64,000 nucleotides of DNA from Tenacibaculum skagerrakense (GTDB lineage Bacteria; Bacteroidota; Bacteroidia; Flavobacteriales; Flavobacteriaceae): assembly GCF_004345825.1 (NCBI RefSeq), contig NZ_SLXM01000004.1, forward strand, positions 199,085 through 263,084. Direction: 5' to 3'. Under the pieces are notes generated by a model that saw only the letters and a list, made by a program, of their open reading frames with translations, did no database searches and was not told where the DNA came from. Below are positions 16,226-26,700 of the stretch, one piece after another. Position 1 is the first letter of the stretch. Every line of letters starts with the position of its first letter. The position numbers were made by a program, and so were the translations under genes.

Positions 16226-18595
16226 TTAGAATTTAAAATTATAGGTTATTGAAGGAGTAATTCCGAAAATTGAAGTTCTTTCTGCCTCATTCACTCCAGT
16301 TTCATCATTTACACCAAAACTAATAGAAGCCGCGTTTCTACGTGAGTACAAGTTATAAATACCAAATACCCATTCAGCTTGCCACTTTCTATTTTTATTA
16401 TTCCTTGGTGTTAGCGTAGCAGAAACATCTAAACGATTATAGGACGGTAATCTATCGGCATTTCTAGTAGAATATGTAGGAATAGACAATCCGTTATACT
16501 GAAATTGTCCATTTGGATATGTTACAGGACGACCTGTTTGAAAAACAAAATTCGCATTGAATGTCCACTTTTCATTGAGTTCGTAATTACCAGTAACCGA
16601 TAAATCGTGTGTTCTGTCAAATGGAGTGTTATACCAATCTCCATTGTTTAACCCTGGTCCGCCAGCTGCACCACCTAAAGTGCGTTGTTCAGATTTTGAA
16701 AGCGTATAGGCAATCCAACCTGTTAAATCTCCTTCATTTTTACGAAGTAAAAACTCTAAACCATAGGCTCTAGCATTACCATTTAAAATTTCTCTTTCAA
16801 TGGTGTTTTGTGCAATCAATTCAGCCCCATTAATATAATCTACACGATTTTTAACGGTTTTATAATAAGCTTCTGTTTCAATAGAATAGGCATTGTTTTT
16901 AAAGTTTCTGAAATATCCTATTGCATATTGATCCGCAATTTGTGGTTTTAAAAACTCACCACTTGGCGCCCAAATATCTAAAGGAGTAGCAGAAGTAGTA
17001 TTTGAAATTAAATGTAAATACTGCGCCATTCTATTATAACTGGTTTTGATAGATGACTTTTCGTTTACTTGATACGATAAGGCAAAACGTGGTTCGAAAT
17101 TACCAAAACTAGCGATGCTTTCTTTGTCACCATAACTTACTTGTCCAGTTGGATCACCACGTTCATAAATACCTAGATCAGTGTTATACACAACAGGTAA
17201 GTTATTTGCATAGGTGTTTAAAACCTGACTTCCGAATCTATTGAAGTAACTGTAACGAATCCCATACATGGTGGTTAACTTGTCTGAAATTTTATGTTCT
17301 AAACTAGCGTAGATTCCAGTTTCCACCGCAAACTTTTTATCTAAGAAATCTTCATTAATAGAAGATTCTGGAGTTAGTTTTCTAATTTCTCCTGGATTGA
17401 ATTTGTAGTAAATTCCACTTACACCAAAATCAAACTTTAATTTGTCATTCAAATAATAATCAACATCGTATTTTAAGTTGTAATTATCAATTCTAGACAA
17501 CCAATCTAAACCAACAAATTCAAGTTGCAAATCGTAATTATATCGACTGTATATAGCTGATAAGTTTGAGAATAATTTATCACTGAAAATGTGATTCCAT
17601 CTAAGATTTCCTGATAAGTTTCCGTATGAATTAAAGAACGAATTGGTAAAACTAACATCATCATTTCCAAAATAAGCCGATAAATACAAACGGTTTTTAT
17701 CATTAATTTGATAATTGGTTTTTAGGTTTAAATCGTAAAATCCAACTCTATTTTCGTTATTAGCTAATGCTAAGAATATATTGGCGTAAGAGGCGCGACC
17801 TGCGACTAAGAAAGAGCCTTTATCACCAAATAAAGGAGCTTCGGCTGTTAATCTACTTGAAATTAAACCTATTCCACCCGTAAGTTTAAACTCTTTGTTA
17901 TTTCCATCTTTCTGACGAACGTCTAAAACCGATGAAACTCGTCCACCAAACCTAGCAGGAATTCCACCTTTATATAATTTAACATCTTTAATAGCGTCAT
18001 TATTAAACACAGAAAAGAATCCGAATAAATGAGAGGCATTGTATATAATTGCTTCGTCCAATAATATTAAATTTTGATCTTCTGCACCACCACGCACATT
18101 AAAACCTGATGCTCCTTCACCAGCGTTGGTAACTCCGGGTAATAATTGAATTGACTTAATAACATCTACTTCTCCTAAAACAACAGGAATCTGTTTAATA
18201 GTTTGCGAACTAATTTTAGTTACACTCATTTGCGGACTTCGTAAATCTACCTTTTTACTTTCCTCAGCAGAAATAACTACTTCTTCTAAAACATTGGTGT
18301 CTTCATCCAAAGAAGCATTAAATTTTATGTTTTCCGAAAGTTGAATTTCTTTCTCAATAGAAGCATAACCAATATAGGACAACACTAAAGTATAATTTCC
18401 TTCGGGAGCAGTAAGTGAGTAAAAACCATATTCATTTGTGGTAGTCCCTAAACTAGTTCCTTTTAAAAAGACAGTAGCGCCGAATAAGGTTTCGCCATTG
18501 GCATTATCCTTTAAAGTCCCACTGATGGTAAATTTGCTTTGAGCAACACCAAAAAAAGATGTTAAAAGCAACAAAATAATTACGTAAATTCTCAT
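16226..18595 (-). CDS. TonB-dependent outer membrane receptor
   Basis: 789 residues. A signal peptide (IIVLLLLTSFFGVAQ-type) is followed by a carboxypeptidase-regulatory-like domain (about 22-105, FTISGTLKDNANGETLFGAT). Next come the plug (about 120-235, with GFNVRGGAEDQNLILLDEAI and FSVFNNDAIKDVKLYKGGIP) and a 22-strand-type barrel ending ITPSITYNFKF with a C-terminal Phe. It imports a large ligand across the outer membrane using energy from TonB/ExbBD. Partnering with DUF4249, rather than SusD, argues against a plain polysaccharide locus. Confidence 0.9.
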   Translation of the reverse strand: MRIYVIILLLLTSFFGVAQSKFTISGTLKDNANGETLFGATVFLKGTSLGTTTNEYGFYSLTAPEGNYTLVLSYIGYASIEKEIQLSENIKFNASLDEDTNVLEEVVISAEESKKVDLRSPQMSVTKISSQTIKQIPVVLGEVDVIKSIQLLPGVTNAGEGASGFNVRGGAEDQNLILLDEAIIYNASHLFGFFSVFNNDAIKDVKLYKGGIPARFGGRVSSVLDVRQKDGNNKEFKLTGGIGLISSRLTAEAPLFGDKGSFLVAGRASYANIFLALANNENRVGFYDLNLKTNYQINDKNRLYLSAYFGNDDVSFTNSFFNSYGNLSGNLRWNHIFSDKLFSNLSAIYSRYNYDLQLEFVGLDWLSRIDNYNLKYDVDYYLNDKLKFDFGVSGIYYKFNPGEIRKLTPESSINEDFLDKKFAVETGIYASLEHKISDKLTTMYGIRYSYFNRFGSQVLNTYANNLPVVYNTDLGIYERGDPTGQVSYGDKESIASFGNFEPRFALSYQVNEKSSIKTSYNRMAQYLHLISNTTSATPLDIWAPSGEFLKPQIADQYAIGYFRNFKNNAYSIETEAYYKTVKNRVDYINGAELIAQNTIEREILNGNARAYGLEFLLRKNEGDLTGWIAYTLSKSEQRTLGGAAGGPGLNNGDWYNTPFDRTHDLSVTGNYELNEKWTFNANFVFQTGRPVTYPNGQFQYNGLSIPTYSTRNADRLPSYNRLDVSATLTPRNNKNRKWQAEWVFGIYNLYSRRNAASISFGVNDETGVNEAERTSIFGITPSITYNFKF

Positions 18596-18648
18596 AATTG
18601 ATTTATAAGGAGTGAAAAATGTTTAATGTTTACAAATAAAACATTAAA

Positions 18649-18680
18649 CAAAATTAGTTCTTTAGATTTTAGTATCAAAA
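18649..18680 (-). promoter_or_regulatory. Promoter of the TonB receptor/DUF4249 operon
   Basis: On the minus strand a TTTTG (18676-18680) lies 19 bp upstream of TAATTTTG (18649-18656), a full TTG/TAnnTTTG flavobacterial promoter 54 bp from the start codon. No FNR-like palindrome lies at the expected distance, so this operon seems outside that regulon. Confidence 0.5.
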
Positions 18681-18826
18681 GTCTTCATCTAATTTTTATA
18701 TTAAATAAATGTGAAATATTTGTTGGTTACCATTCTTTAGATTTTGTTAGGAATGATTTAAAATAAAAGGAAATGGTTCTCCTAATAAGCAATCAACTTT
18801 TGTTATTTTTACACAAAAACTAGACT

Positions 18827-19459
18827 TTGTTAGAATTATTACAACAGAATTACGGCTATTTATTCGAGGAAGCTTTGATAAAAGAAATCGAAGAAGTAAG
18901 TACTTACAAAAAAATTGAAGCAAATAGCACGGTGATTGATATTGATAATTACATCACTTCAATGCCTTTGATTTTAAGTGGTGCGATTAAAATTTTAAGA
19001 GAAGATAATGATGGGGACGAACTAGTTTTGTACTACTTAGAAGTAGGAGATACCTGTGCTATGACGCTGTCTTGTTGTATGGGAAGAACGAAGAGTAAAA
19101 TTCGTGCCATTACAGAAACGGATGTGGAACTTTTGATGATTCCGAAGCAGAAAATGGCAGAGTGGTTGACGAAATATAAAAGCTGGCAAGAGTTTGTATT
19201 GCAAAGTTATCATAACCGTTTGCAAGAGTTTATTGAAGCATTTGATACTATTGCTTTTTTAAAAATGGACAAGCGATTGTATAAATATTTAAAAGATAAA
19301 GCGCTAGTTAACCGCAATGAAATAATCCAAGTAACGCATCAAGAAATCGCGAATGATTTGCATACTTCAAGAGTTGTAATTTCTCGACTTTTAAAAGCTT
19401 TAGAAAAGGAGAAAAAAATAGAGCTTCACAGAAATAGCATAAAAATTTTAGAATTATAA
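18827..19459 (+). CDS. Crp/Fnr-family regulator with Cys-rich sensor domain
   Basis: 210 residues from a TTG start. The cNMP-binding-like fold spans about 10-120 and a Crp-type winged helix 150-210 (VTHQEIANDLHTSRVVISRL). The sensor domain has three Cys in GDTCAMTLSCCMG (Cys77, 83, 84), suggesting redox, metal or NO sensing rather than cAMP. The recognition helix reads R182-V-V-I-S-R187. The Glu used by CRP/FNR to read TGA is replaced by Val, as in NtcA. Two GTA-N8-TAC palindromes downstream, at 19468 and 21277, fit this altered helix. It is likely the local activator of the haem protein and efflux genes. Confidence 0.82.
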   Translation: MLELLQQNYGYLFEEALIKEIEEVSTYKKIEANSTVIDIDNYITSMPLILSGAIKILREDNDGDELVLYYLEVGDTCAMTLSCCMGRTKSKIRAITETDVELLMIPKQKMAEWLTKYKSWQEFVLQSYHNRLQEFIEAFDTIAFLKMDKRLYKYLKDKALVNRNEIIQVTHQEIANDLHTSRVVISRLLKALEKEKKIELHRNSIKILEL

Positions 19460-19467
19460 CATTTAAA

Positions 19468-19511
19468 GTAACATTCGTTACAGTATAAAATAGAATGGCA
19501 TCGTAATTTTA
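19468..19511 (+). promoter_or_regulatory. GTA-N8-TAC operator and -7 box upstream of the DUF3365 gene
   Basis: The palindrome GTAACATTCGTTAC at 19468-19481 is followed after 22 bp by TAATTTTA (19504-19511), 5/6 to TAnnTTTG. It has the same architecture as the site at 21277. A centre about 41-44 bp upstream of the start of transcription is the class II activator position for Crp proteins. Confidence 0.65.
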
Positions 19512-19527
19512 CATAAAATTTCAAACG

Positions 19528-20508
19528 ATGAAAAAAGCCGTTTTACTACTTGTATCAATTATATTCATTTATAGTTGTAAACAAAAGACTAATACTGATG
19601 TTGATTATTCAAAAAAGTCAATAAAAAAAGAGATTAGTCAGCATGAAGGAGAGAAGCTTCTGAAACAACAATGTTATGTTTGTCATAATCCAAAAGCTAG
19701 TCATGATAGTCGTGTAGCTCCTCCAATGGTTGCCATAAAAGCACATTATATTGATAGTAATACTACTAAAGAAGAATTTACAGAAGAGTTCGTCAATTTT
19801 ATAAAGAAACCAAACAACGAAACAGCAAAACTGAAAGGTGCTGTAAAACGGTTTGGAGTAATGCCTTATCAATATTACAAGGAAGACCATTTAAAGAAAA
19901 TTGCGGAATATCTGTATGATTATCAAATTGAAGAACCTGATTGGTTTAAAGAACATTGGCAAGAAAAGAAAGGAACAACTAATTATAATGAAGGGAAGAA
20001 ATCTACAGCTCAAAATACAGAAAAATCTAATGAAGAAATAGGGTTGGAGTTTGCTTTAGGAACCAAAAAAGTCTTAGGCAAAAATCTAATGGGAACGATT
20101 CAAAAAAAAGGAACATTAGCAGCTTTACAGTTTTGTAATGAGAAAGCAATTCATCTGACAGATAGCATGGCAACAAAGTACAATGCTAAAGTGAAACGTG
20201 TATCCGATAAACCTAGAAATCCTGAGAATGCGGCAAATCAACGAGAGATAGAAATTATTGAAATGTATAAAAAAGCATTAAAAGACTCGTTAGATATCAA
20301 TCCAATAACAGAAACAAAAAACGAACAGGTTCAATTTTATTATCCAATTATTACTAACGGAATGTGTTTACAATGTCATGGGAACACTGAATCACAAATT
20401 AAACCTGAGACTTTAGGTGCTTTAAACCAATTATATCCAGAAGACGAAGCTGTGGGATATACTGAAAATGAAGTTAGAGGTATTTGGAGTATAACTTTTA
20501 AAAAATAG
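19528..20508 (+). CDS. Di-haem c-type cytochrome lipoprotein with DUF3365 domain
   Basis: 326 residues. A lipoprotein signal (LLLVSIIFIYSCKQ, Cys17) is followed by a cytochrome c domain with C49-Y-V-C-H53 and a likely axial Met in FGVMPYQ, then a DUF3365 domain from about 170. That domain has GTIQKKGTLAALQFCNEKAI and a second haem site C280-L-Q-C-H284. It is a periplasmic or outer-membrane-facing haem protein. DUF3365 proteins are thought to be haem-based sensors or electron carriers. It is first in a transcript with thioredoxin and DUF983 genes, behind a GTA-N8-TAC operator. Confidence 0.82.
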   Translation: MKKAVLLLVSIIFIYSCKQKTNTDVDYSKKSIKKEISQHEGEKLLKQQCYVCHNPKASHDSRVAPPMVAIKAHYIDSNTTKEEFTEEFVNFIKKPNNETAKLKGAVKRFGVMPYQYYKEDHLKKIAEYLYDYQIEEPDWFKEHWQEKKGTTNYNEGKKSTAQNTEKSNEEIGLEFALGTKKVLGKNLMGTIQKKGTLAALQFCNEKAIHLTDSMATKYNAKVKRVSDKPRNPENAANQREIEIIEMYKKALKDSLDINPITETKNEQVQFYYPIITNGMCLQCHGNTESQIKPETLGALNQLYPEDEAVGYTENEVRGIWSITFKK

Positions 20509-20511
20509 CAT

Positions 20512-20808
20512 ATGAGTAATTTAACAGAAATATTAAACGGAGACACTCCTGTATTAATCGATTTTTTTGCAGAATGGTGCGGACCTTGTAAAATGATGAC
20601 ACCAGTGTTGAAAGACTTAAAAGATGATTTGGGCGATGGGGTAATTATTTTAAAGATTGATGTAGATAAGAATAACGCTATAGCTGCAAAATATCAGATC
20701 AAAGGAGTTCCAACATTTATGATTTTTAAACAAGGAAAAATGCTTTGGAGACAATCAGGAATGTTACAAAAACAAGATCTAATTGAGTTAATCAATAAAT
20801 TTAAATAA
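20512..20808 (+). CDS. trxA: Thioredoxin
   Basis: 98 residues, the full thioredoxin fold with no signal peptide, so cytosolic. The active site is FFAEWCGPCKMM (about residue 20). The cis-Pro block KGVPTFMIFKQGK and the end are normal, though the protein is about ten residues shorter than E. coli TrxA at its N-terminus. It starts 3 bp after the haem lipoprotein gene and is clearly co-transcribed. It may be a dedicated thiol reductant for the Cys-rich Crp regulator or for targets of this locus, but nothing in the sequence proves that. Confidence 0.88.
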   Translation: MSNLTEILNGDTPVLIDFFAEWCGPCKMMTPVLKDLKDDLGDGVIILKIDVDKNNAIAAKYQIKGVPTFMIFKQGKMLWRQSGMLQKQDLIELINKFK

Positions 20809-20824
20809 CACAAGAGGGAAGTAT

Positions 20825-21199
20825 ATGTTTAAGAAAGGAACAAAAGCTTACAGCGTTATTAATTTTAAATGTCCAAAGTGTCAGGAAGCTGATTTTTTCA
20901 CACATCGTTTTACTTTTAATCCTGTGAAAATTGGAAAAGTACATGATACTTGTCCGAAATGTGGTTTCAAACACATGATTGAACCTTCTTTTTTCTTTGG
21001 CGCAATGTATGTTAGTTATGCTTTATTTGTTGCGATTGCTGTTGCATTATTTATTATCACAAAAGTATTCATTGGTTTGTCGCTTTTACAAAGTTTTATA
21101 TCAATAATAGTTCTACTCTTATTGTTGGGGCCGTTTTTAGTGAAATTATCTAGAATTATATGGAGCAATATGTTTGTTGATTATGAAAAACAGAGCTAA
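20825..21199 (+). CDS. DUF983 membrane protein
   Basis: 124 residues. The N-terminal zinc-ribbon-like part has two C-x2-C pairs (FKCPKCQEADFF and DTCPKCGFKHM). It is followed by FFFGAMYVSYALF and two membrane segments (about 60-110). This is the typical build of DUF983 proteins, whose role is unknown. It follows the thioredoxin gene by 16 bp and ends this transcript, with a strong terminator 34 bp downstream. Confidence 0.8.
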   Translation: MFKKGTKAYSVINFKCPKCQEADFFTHRFTFNPVKIGKVHDTCPKCGFKHMIEPSFFFGAMYVSYALFVAIAVALFIITKVFIGLSLLQSFISIIVLLLLLGPFLVKLSRIIWSNMFVDYEKQS

Positions 21200-21232
21200 A
21201 AGACAAACACTTAAACATCTTAATTAAATTAT

Positions 21233-21263
21233 AAACACCTTCATTTTTTGGAGGTGTTTTTTT
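21233..21263 (+). terminator. Intrinsic terminator after the DUF983 gene
   Basis: AAACACCT, an 11-base loop, then AGGTGTTT (21252-21259) run straight into more T residues. It separates the haem/thioredoxin transcript from the efflux operon, which therefore needs its own promoter, found directly downstream. Confidence 0.75.
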
Positions 21264-21276
21264 ATATAACAGCATT

Positions 21277-21320
21277 GTAACATTAGTTACTGTACAGTTC
21301 TTCCTTCTCATTTAATTTTG
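21277..21320 (+). promoter_or_regulatory. GTA-N8-TAC operator and -7 box of the efflux operon
   Basis: GTAACATTAGTTAC at 21277-21290, then 22 bp, then TAATTTTG (21313-21320), 6/6 to TAnnTTTG. It differs from the 19468 site by one base within the palindrome and shares the flank (CnGTA). The TTG at the end of the -7 box could be misread as a start codon for the TolC gene. Confidence 0.68.
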
Positions 21321-21341
21321 TATCAAAATAAGAAAATAACA

Positions 21342-22637
21342 ATGCGAGCAATAGTATTTATAAGTCTCTTTTCTTTTTTGATTGGGTTTTCTCAACAAAA
21401 ATCAATGATTTCTAAGAAGGAAGTTCTACAAAAAGTTCATGAAGGAAATAGTTCTTTAAAAATTACCAATCAAGAATACTTGATGGCAAAGGCTGATTTT
21501 AATCAAAGTCGTGCAGTCTTTTTACCAAACATTACAGCTTCTCACACGGGGATTTTAACAACCAATCCGTTGATGGCTTTTGGTTCAAAGTTGAATCAAG
21601 AAATTTTAACACAAAATGATTTTGATCCGGCTAGATTAAACGATCCAAATGAAACAAGAAATTTCGCCACAGTACTTGAAATTCAGCAACCGTTAATTAA
21701 CATAGATGGTATTTATAAGCGAAAAGCTTCTAAAGTTAAAATGGAAGCAATAGAGTTAAAAACTTCTCGTACTAAAGAGTATTTAACACTTGAAGTTAAC
21801 AAAGCCTATATGCAATTGCAGTTAAGCTACAGAGGAGTTGAAGTTTTAGAAAAAGCATTAACAACTGCCGAGGCAAACAAACAATTAGCAGAAAATAGTT
21901 TTAAGCAAGGTTTTTTACAAGAATCAGATGTATTGGCTGTAGATGTTCATGTTACAGAAGTAAAAAATCAATTACAAACGGCTAAAAGCAATGTATTGAA
22001 TGCTTCGAACTACTTGTCGTTTTTAATGAATGAAAGGGGAGATGTTGTTTATCAGCCAGCAGATAGTTTAACGATTAACATTTCTAAAGAATTATCAAAA
22101 GCGGTATCTAATGATCGATCTGATATCAAAGCAATGGAATTATCAACCGAAGCCTATAAAAAAATGTATCAGTCAGAAAAGATGAGTTTTTTACCTCGAT
22201 TAAATGCTTTTGGAAGTTATCAGTTATTCGATAACAATATTTTCAATGTAGATGCTAGCGGATATTTGGTGGGAGCGCAATTAAGTTGGGATATTTTTCA
22301 AGGGTCAAAGCGTTTTGCCAAGGTTCAAAAAAGTAAAGCGGAATATGAAAAATCGGTGCTAGAGTATCAGCAATACAAATCAAAAAGCGAATTAGAATTG
22401 AATAAGGTTTTACGAATGTTACATGACGCAGAAAACAAATTAAAGTTAACTGAATTAGCTATGCAACAATCGAAAGAAGCTTTACGAATTCGTAAGAATA
22501 GATTTAAAGAAGGTCTAGAAAAATCAACTGATTTATTAATAGCAGAAACAAAATACATACAAAAACAATTAGAATATTATCAAACAATTTTCGAGTTTAA
22601 TTATTCGAAAGCTTACGTTGAATTTTTAACGAAATAA
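21342..22637 (+). CDS. TolC-family outer membrane efflux protein
   Basis: From the ATG at 21342 the protein has 431 residues. A TTG eight codons upstream is part of the -7 box and is rejected. A signal peptide (IVFISLFSFLIGFSQ) precedes two long coiled-coil repeats of the OEP family (for example SFKQGFLQESDVLAVDVHVT at about 190 and RFKEGLEKSTDLLIAETKYI near the end). These give the trimeric channel-tunnel. It heads the operon TolC-adaptor-RND pump-DUF2892 controlled from the operator at 21277. Confidence 0.87.
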   Translation: MRAIVFISLFSFLIGFSQQKSMISKKEVLQKVHEGNSSLKITNQEYLMAKADFNQSRAVFLPNITASHTGILTTNPLMAFGSKLNQEILTQNDFDPARLNDPNETRNFATVLEIQQPLINIDGIYKRKASKVKMEAIELKTSRTKEYLTLEVNKAYMQLQLSYRGVEVLEKALTTAEANKQLAENSFKQGFLQESDVLAVDVHVTEVKNQLQTAKSNVLNASNYLSFLMNERGDVVYQPADSLTINISKELSKAVSNDRSDIKAMELSTEAYKKMYQSEKMSFLPRLNAFGSYQLFDNNIFNVDASGYLVGAQLSWDIFQGSKRFAKVQKSKAEYEKSVLEYQQYKSKSELELNKVLRMLHDAENKLKLTELAMQQSKEALRIRKNRFKEGLEKSTDLLIAETKYIQKQLEYYQTIFEFNYSKAYVEFLTK

Positions 22638-22648
22638 TTAAGTATACA

Positions 22649-23719
22649 ATGAAAAAATATATAGCTCTTATTCTGGTAACATTTGCAATAAGTTGTGGTA
22701 AAAAGAAAGATACAACTTCAGTAAATAATGATCCAGCAATACCAGTAAAGGTTCAAAAAGTTGCACCAAACTCCAACACAGCATTTATAAGTGTTAGCGG
22801 AACTGTTCAGGCTGAGGCAAGTGCCGATTTAAGTACACGTATGATGGGGTTTGTAAATGAAATGTATGTAAAGGTAGGAGATAAGGTTTCAAAAGGACAA
22901 TTATTACTAACTATAAACAATTCTGATCTTCAAGCCAAAAAAGCACAAGTAGAAGCAAACATTATAAAAGCTGAAACTGGATTTAAAAATGCTGAAAAAG
23001 ATTACAATCGTTTTAAAAATTTATTGGCTCAAAATAGTGCTTCTCAAAAAGAAGTAGATGATATAACAGCTCATTACGAAATGGCAAAGGCAAGTTTACA
23101 AGCGGCAAAGCAAATGAGAAACGAGATAAATGCTCAGTTTGCATACACAAATATTCGTGCACCATTTGCTGGAGAAATCACCAATACATTTATTGATAAA
23201 GGAGCAATGGCAAACCCAGGAATACCTTTAATTTCTATAGAAGGAAAAGGAGGGTTTGAAGTAATTGCTAGGGTTCCAGAAAGTGAGATTTCTAAAATCA
23301 AACAGAATACTGTTGTAGAGGTGTTAGTTAAATCCATCAATAAAACAGTAAAAGGAAAGGTAAGCGAAGTAAGTTCTTCGGCAAAAAACACTGGCGGACA
23401 ATATGTAGTTAAAATCAGTTTAGATAAAACAGATACACCAATTTTATCTGGAATGTTTGCCACAGTTCAATTTCCTGTAGCAAAATCAAACTCAACTGAA
23501 AACAGCATACGTATTCCAAAATCAGCTATTGTTGAGCTAGGACAATTACAAGGTGTTTACACGGTTAGTCAAAATAATAAAGCATTATTACGTTGGTTAC
23601 GTTTAGGTCGTTCATTTGATAATGAAGTAGAGGTTTTATCAGGTTTATCAGCAGAGGAAATGTATATCATTTCAGCTGAAAGTAAATTGTATAACGGAGC
23701 TAACATTTCAATTCAATAA
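22649..23719 (+). CDS. RND efflux periplasmic adaptor lipoprotein
   Basis: 356 residues with a lipoprotein signal (YIALILVTFAISCGKK, Cys16). The lipoyl half-motifs are MMGFVNEMYVKVGDKVSKGQ and FAYTNIRAPFAGEITNTFID, with an alpha-hairpin between them (about 95-160) and the beta-barrel/membrane-proximal domain behind (GKVSEVSSSAKNTGGQYVVK). It bridges the RND pump and the TolC protein in the periplasm. It lies 11 bp after the TolC gene and 8 bp before the pump gene. Confidence 0.87.
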   Translation: MKKYIALILVTFAISCGKKKDTTSVNNDPAIPVKVQKVAPNSNTAFISVSGTVQAEASADLSTRMMGFVNEMYVKVGDKVSKGQLLLTINNSDLQAKKAQVEANIIKAETGFKNAEKDYNRFKNLLAQNSASQKEVDDITAHYEMAKASLQAAKQMRNEINAQFAYTNIRAPFAGEITNTFIDKGAMANPGIPLISIEGKGGFEVIARVPESEISKIKQNTVVEVLVKSINKTVKGKVSEVSSSAKNTGGQYVVKISLDKTDTPILSGMFATVQFPVAKSNSTENSIRIPKSAIVELGQLQGVYTVSQNNKALLRWLRLGRSFDNEVEVLSGLSAEEMYIISAESKLYNGANISIQ

Positions 23720-23727
23720 GTAAAGAG

Positions 23728-26700
23728 ATGAAAGAAGGTTTAGCAGGAAAAATAGCAAAAGGTTTTATCGGTTCTAAAATCACGGTGTTATTAATGATTG
23801 TGTTTATGGTCATTGGTGTATACACATCGTTTTTAATTCCGAGAGAAGAGGAGCCACAAATTGATGTTCCGATGGCGGATATCTTTGTTGGTTATCCGGG
23901 AGCAAGTCCAACGGAAGTTGAATCAAGAATTGCAAAGCCATTAGAAAAAATCATTTCTAACATCAAAGGAGTTGAGTATGTGTATTCAACTTCTATGAAA
24001 GAACAAGCAATGGTAATTGTGCAATTTTATGTTGGTGAAGATATTGAACGTTCATTTGTAAAGTTGTACAACGAAATCAGCAAACACATGGATATAATGC
24101 CTAAAGGTGTAACAATGCCTTTGGTAAAAACACGTGCTATTGATGATGTTCCGATGTTGGGTTTAACATTATGGAGTGAGCATTACGACGATTATCAGTT
24201 AAAGCAGATTGCGCAAGAAGTAACTGATGAAATTGAGAAAGTGAACGATGTTGCAATAACCAATAAAATTGGTGGTAGAAATCGTGAACTGCGTGTAGTT
24301 TTAGATAAAGATAAATTAGCAGCAAGTGGTTTAGATTTTCTTTCGGTTGCTGAAATGATAAAGGCTAGCAATCAACAAATGAGTGCTGGAACATACAATC
24401 GTAACGACCAAGAATTTTTAGTAAGTACAGGTCGTTTTCTAAAAACTACAGAAGACGTTAAAAACTTAGTAGTTGGTGTAAAGCAAAACCAACCAATCTA
24501 TTTAAAACAAGTTGCTAAAATTATTGATGGAGCAGAGATTCCTAAAAATTATGTAAGTCTTGGTTTTGGACAAGCAAGTGAAAAAGCAAGTACGTTTAAA
24601 TCAGAATATCCAGCTGTTACGATTTCAGTTGCGAAGAGAAAAGGGGCAGATGCAATGCAGATTGCAGATGTTATTTTAGATAAAATTCAACATTTACGAA
24701 AGAACTTAATTCCAGATGATGTTCATGTAGAAGTAACCAGAAATTATGGAGAAACGGCTTCTCAAAAAGTTTCTGAGTTGTTAATGCATTTAATCGGAGC
24801 TATTATCGCAGTAACGTTAGTAGTAATGTTAGCTATGGGCTGGCGTGGTGGATTGGTAGTATTCTTATCAGTTCCAATTACGTTCGCTTTAACATTGTTA
24901 AGCTATTACATGCTAGATTATACGTTGAATAGAATCACCTTATTTGCTTTAGTTTTTGTTACAGGAATTGTGGTTGATGATAGTATCATTATTGCGGAAA
25001 ATATGCACAGGCATTTTAAAATGAAGCGTCTTGCATTTAAAGAAGCGGCACTTTATGCAATTAACGAAGTAGGAAATCCAACAATCTTAGCAACATTCAC
25101 GGTAATTGCCTCGGTTTTACCAATGGCATTTGTATCTGGATTGATGGGGCCATATATGAGTCCGATGCCAATTGGAGCTTCTATTGCAATGATTCTTTCC
25201 TTATTTGTAGCGTTAACAATTACACCTTATTTAGGATACATTTTCTTACGTGAAAAAGATAATGGAAAAGAAGAAGCTTTTGAAGAAGATGAAACAAAAG
25301 CAATGCAAGGAACTGCAATTTACAAGTTGTATGAAAAGTTTGAGCGTCCGTTAATCGAAAGTCCGACTAAAAGATGGATTTTCTTAGGAATCACCACCTT
25401 ATTGTTGTTTGGATCGTTAGCAATGTTTTTTACCAAATCGGTAGCTGTAAAAATGTTACCATTCGATAATAAAAATGAGTTCCAAGTAGTAATTGATATG
25501 CCTGAAGGTACAACTTTAGAAAGAACTGCTGCGGTTACAAAAGAAATAGCTCAGTATTTATCAACACGAACGGATGTTGTGAATTATCAAAGTTACGTTG
25601 GCACATCAGCACCAATTACGTTTAACGGATTAGTTCGTCATTACGATTTACGTGGAGGAAGTAATATGGCGGATATTCAAGTAAACTTAACAGATAAACA
25701 CGATAGAAGTGAACAAAGTCATGGTATCGTAAAATCAATGCGAGAAGCAATTCAGAAAATTGCAAAACCTTTTGGAGCAAATGTAAAGTTAGTTGAAGTT
25801 CCACCAGGACCACCTGTATTATCTACGATTGTAGCTGAAGTTTACGGTCCGGATTATAACAAGCAAATTGAAATAGCTGAAGGAGTTCAACAGATTTTAG
25901 GAGATACAAAAGATGTGGTTGATATCGATTGGATGGTAGAGGATGATAAAATTGAGTACGAGTTTGTAGTAGATAAAGAAAAGGCAATGCTATACGGAGT
26001 TGCTCCACAGCAAGTAGTTTATACATTAAATACTGCATTATCAAACAGAGCAGTTTCAACATTGTACAATGAAAGTGCTTCTAAACAGATTGGAATTGTA
26101 CTAGCCTTAGATGAAAAGGAAAAATCAACAATCTCAGATATTTCTCAATTACAAATCAAATCGAAATTAGGAACAACAGTTTCAATTGGAGATTTAGTGG
26201 ATGTTCAAGAAAAGAGTAGCGAGAAGAGTATTTATCGTAAAAATCAAAAGAGAGTTGTGTATGTAATGGCTGATATGGCTGGAGCATTGGAAAGTCCGGC
26301 GTATGCAATTTTAGGAATGGAAGAAAAATTGAAACAAATTCCATTACCAAAAGGATATCAATTAGAAGAGAAGTATTTAGGACAACCAGAATTTGAAGAC
26401 AATTATACGGTAAAATGGGATGGAGAATGGCAAATTACGTTAGAGGTTTTTAGAGACTTAGGAATCGCATTTTTAGGAGCAATTATTATCATCTACATGT
26501 TAATTGTGGGTTGGTTCCAAAACTTTAAAGCTCCTGTAGTAATGATGGTGGCTATTCCATTATCGATGGTCGGAATTGTATTAGGACACTGGATGATGGG
26601 CGCTTATTTTACGGCAACCTCTTTTATCGGAATGATTGCCTTGGCGGGAATTATGGTTCGAAACTCGGTATTACTAATTGACTTTGTGAATTTAAGATTA

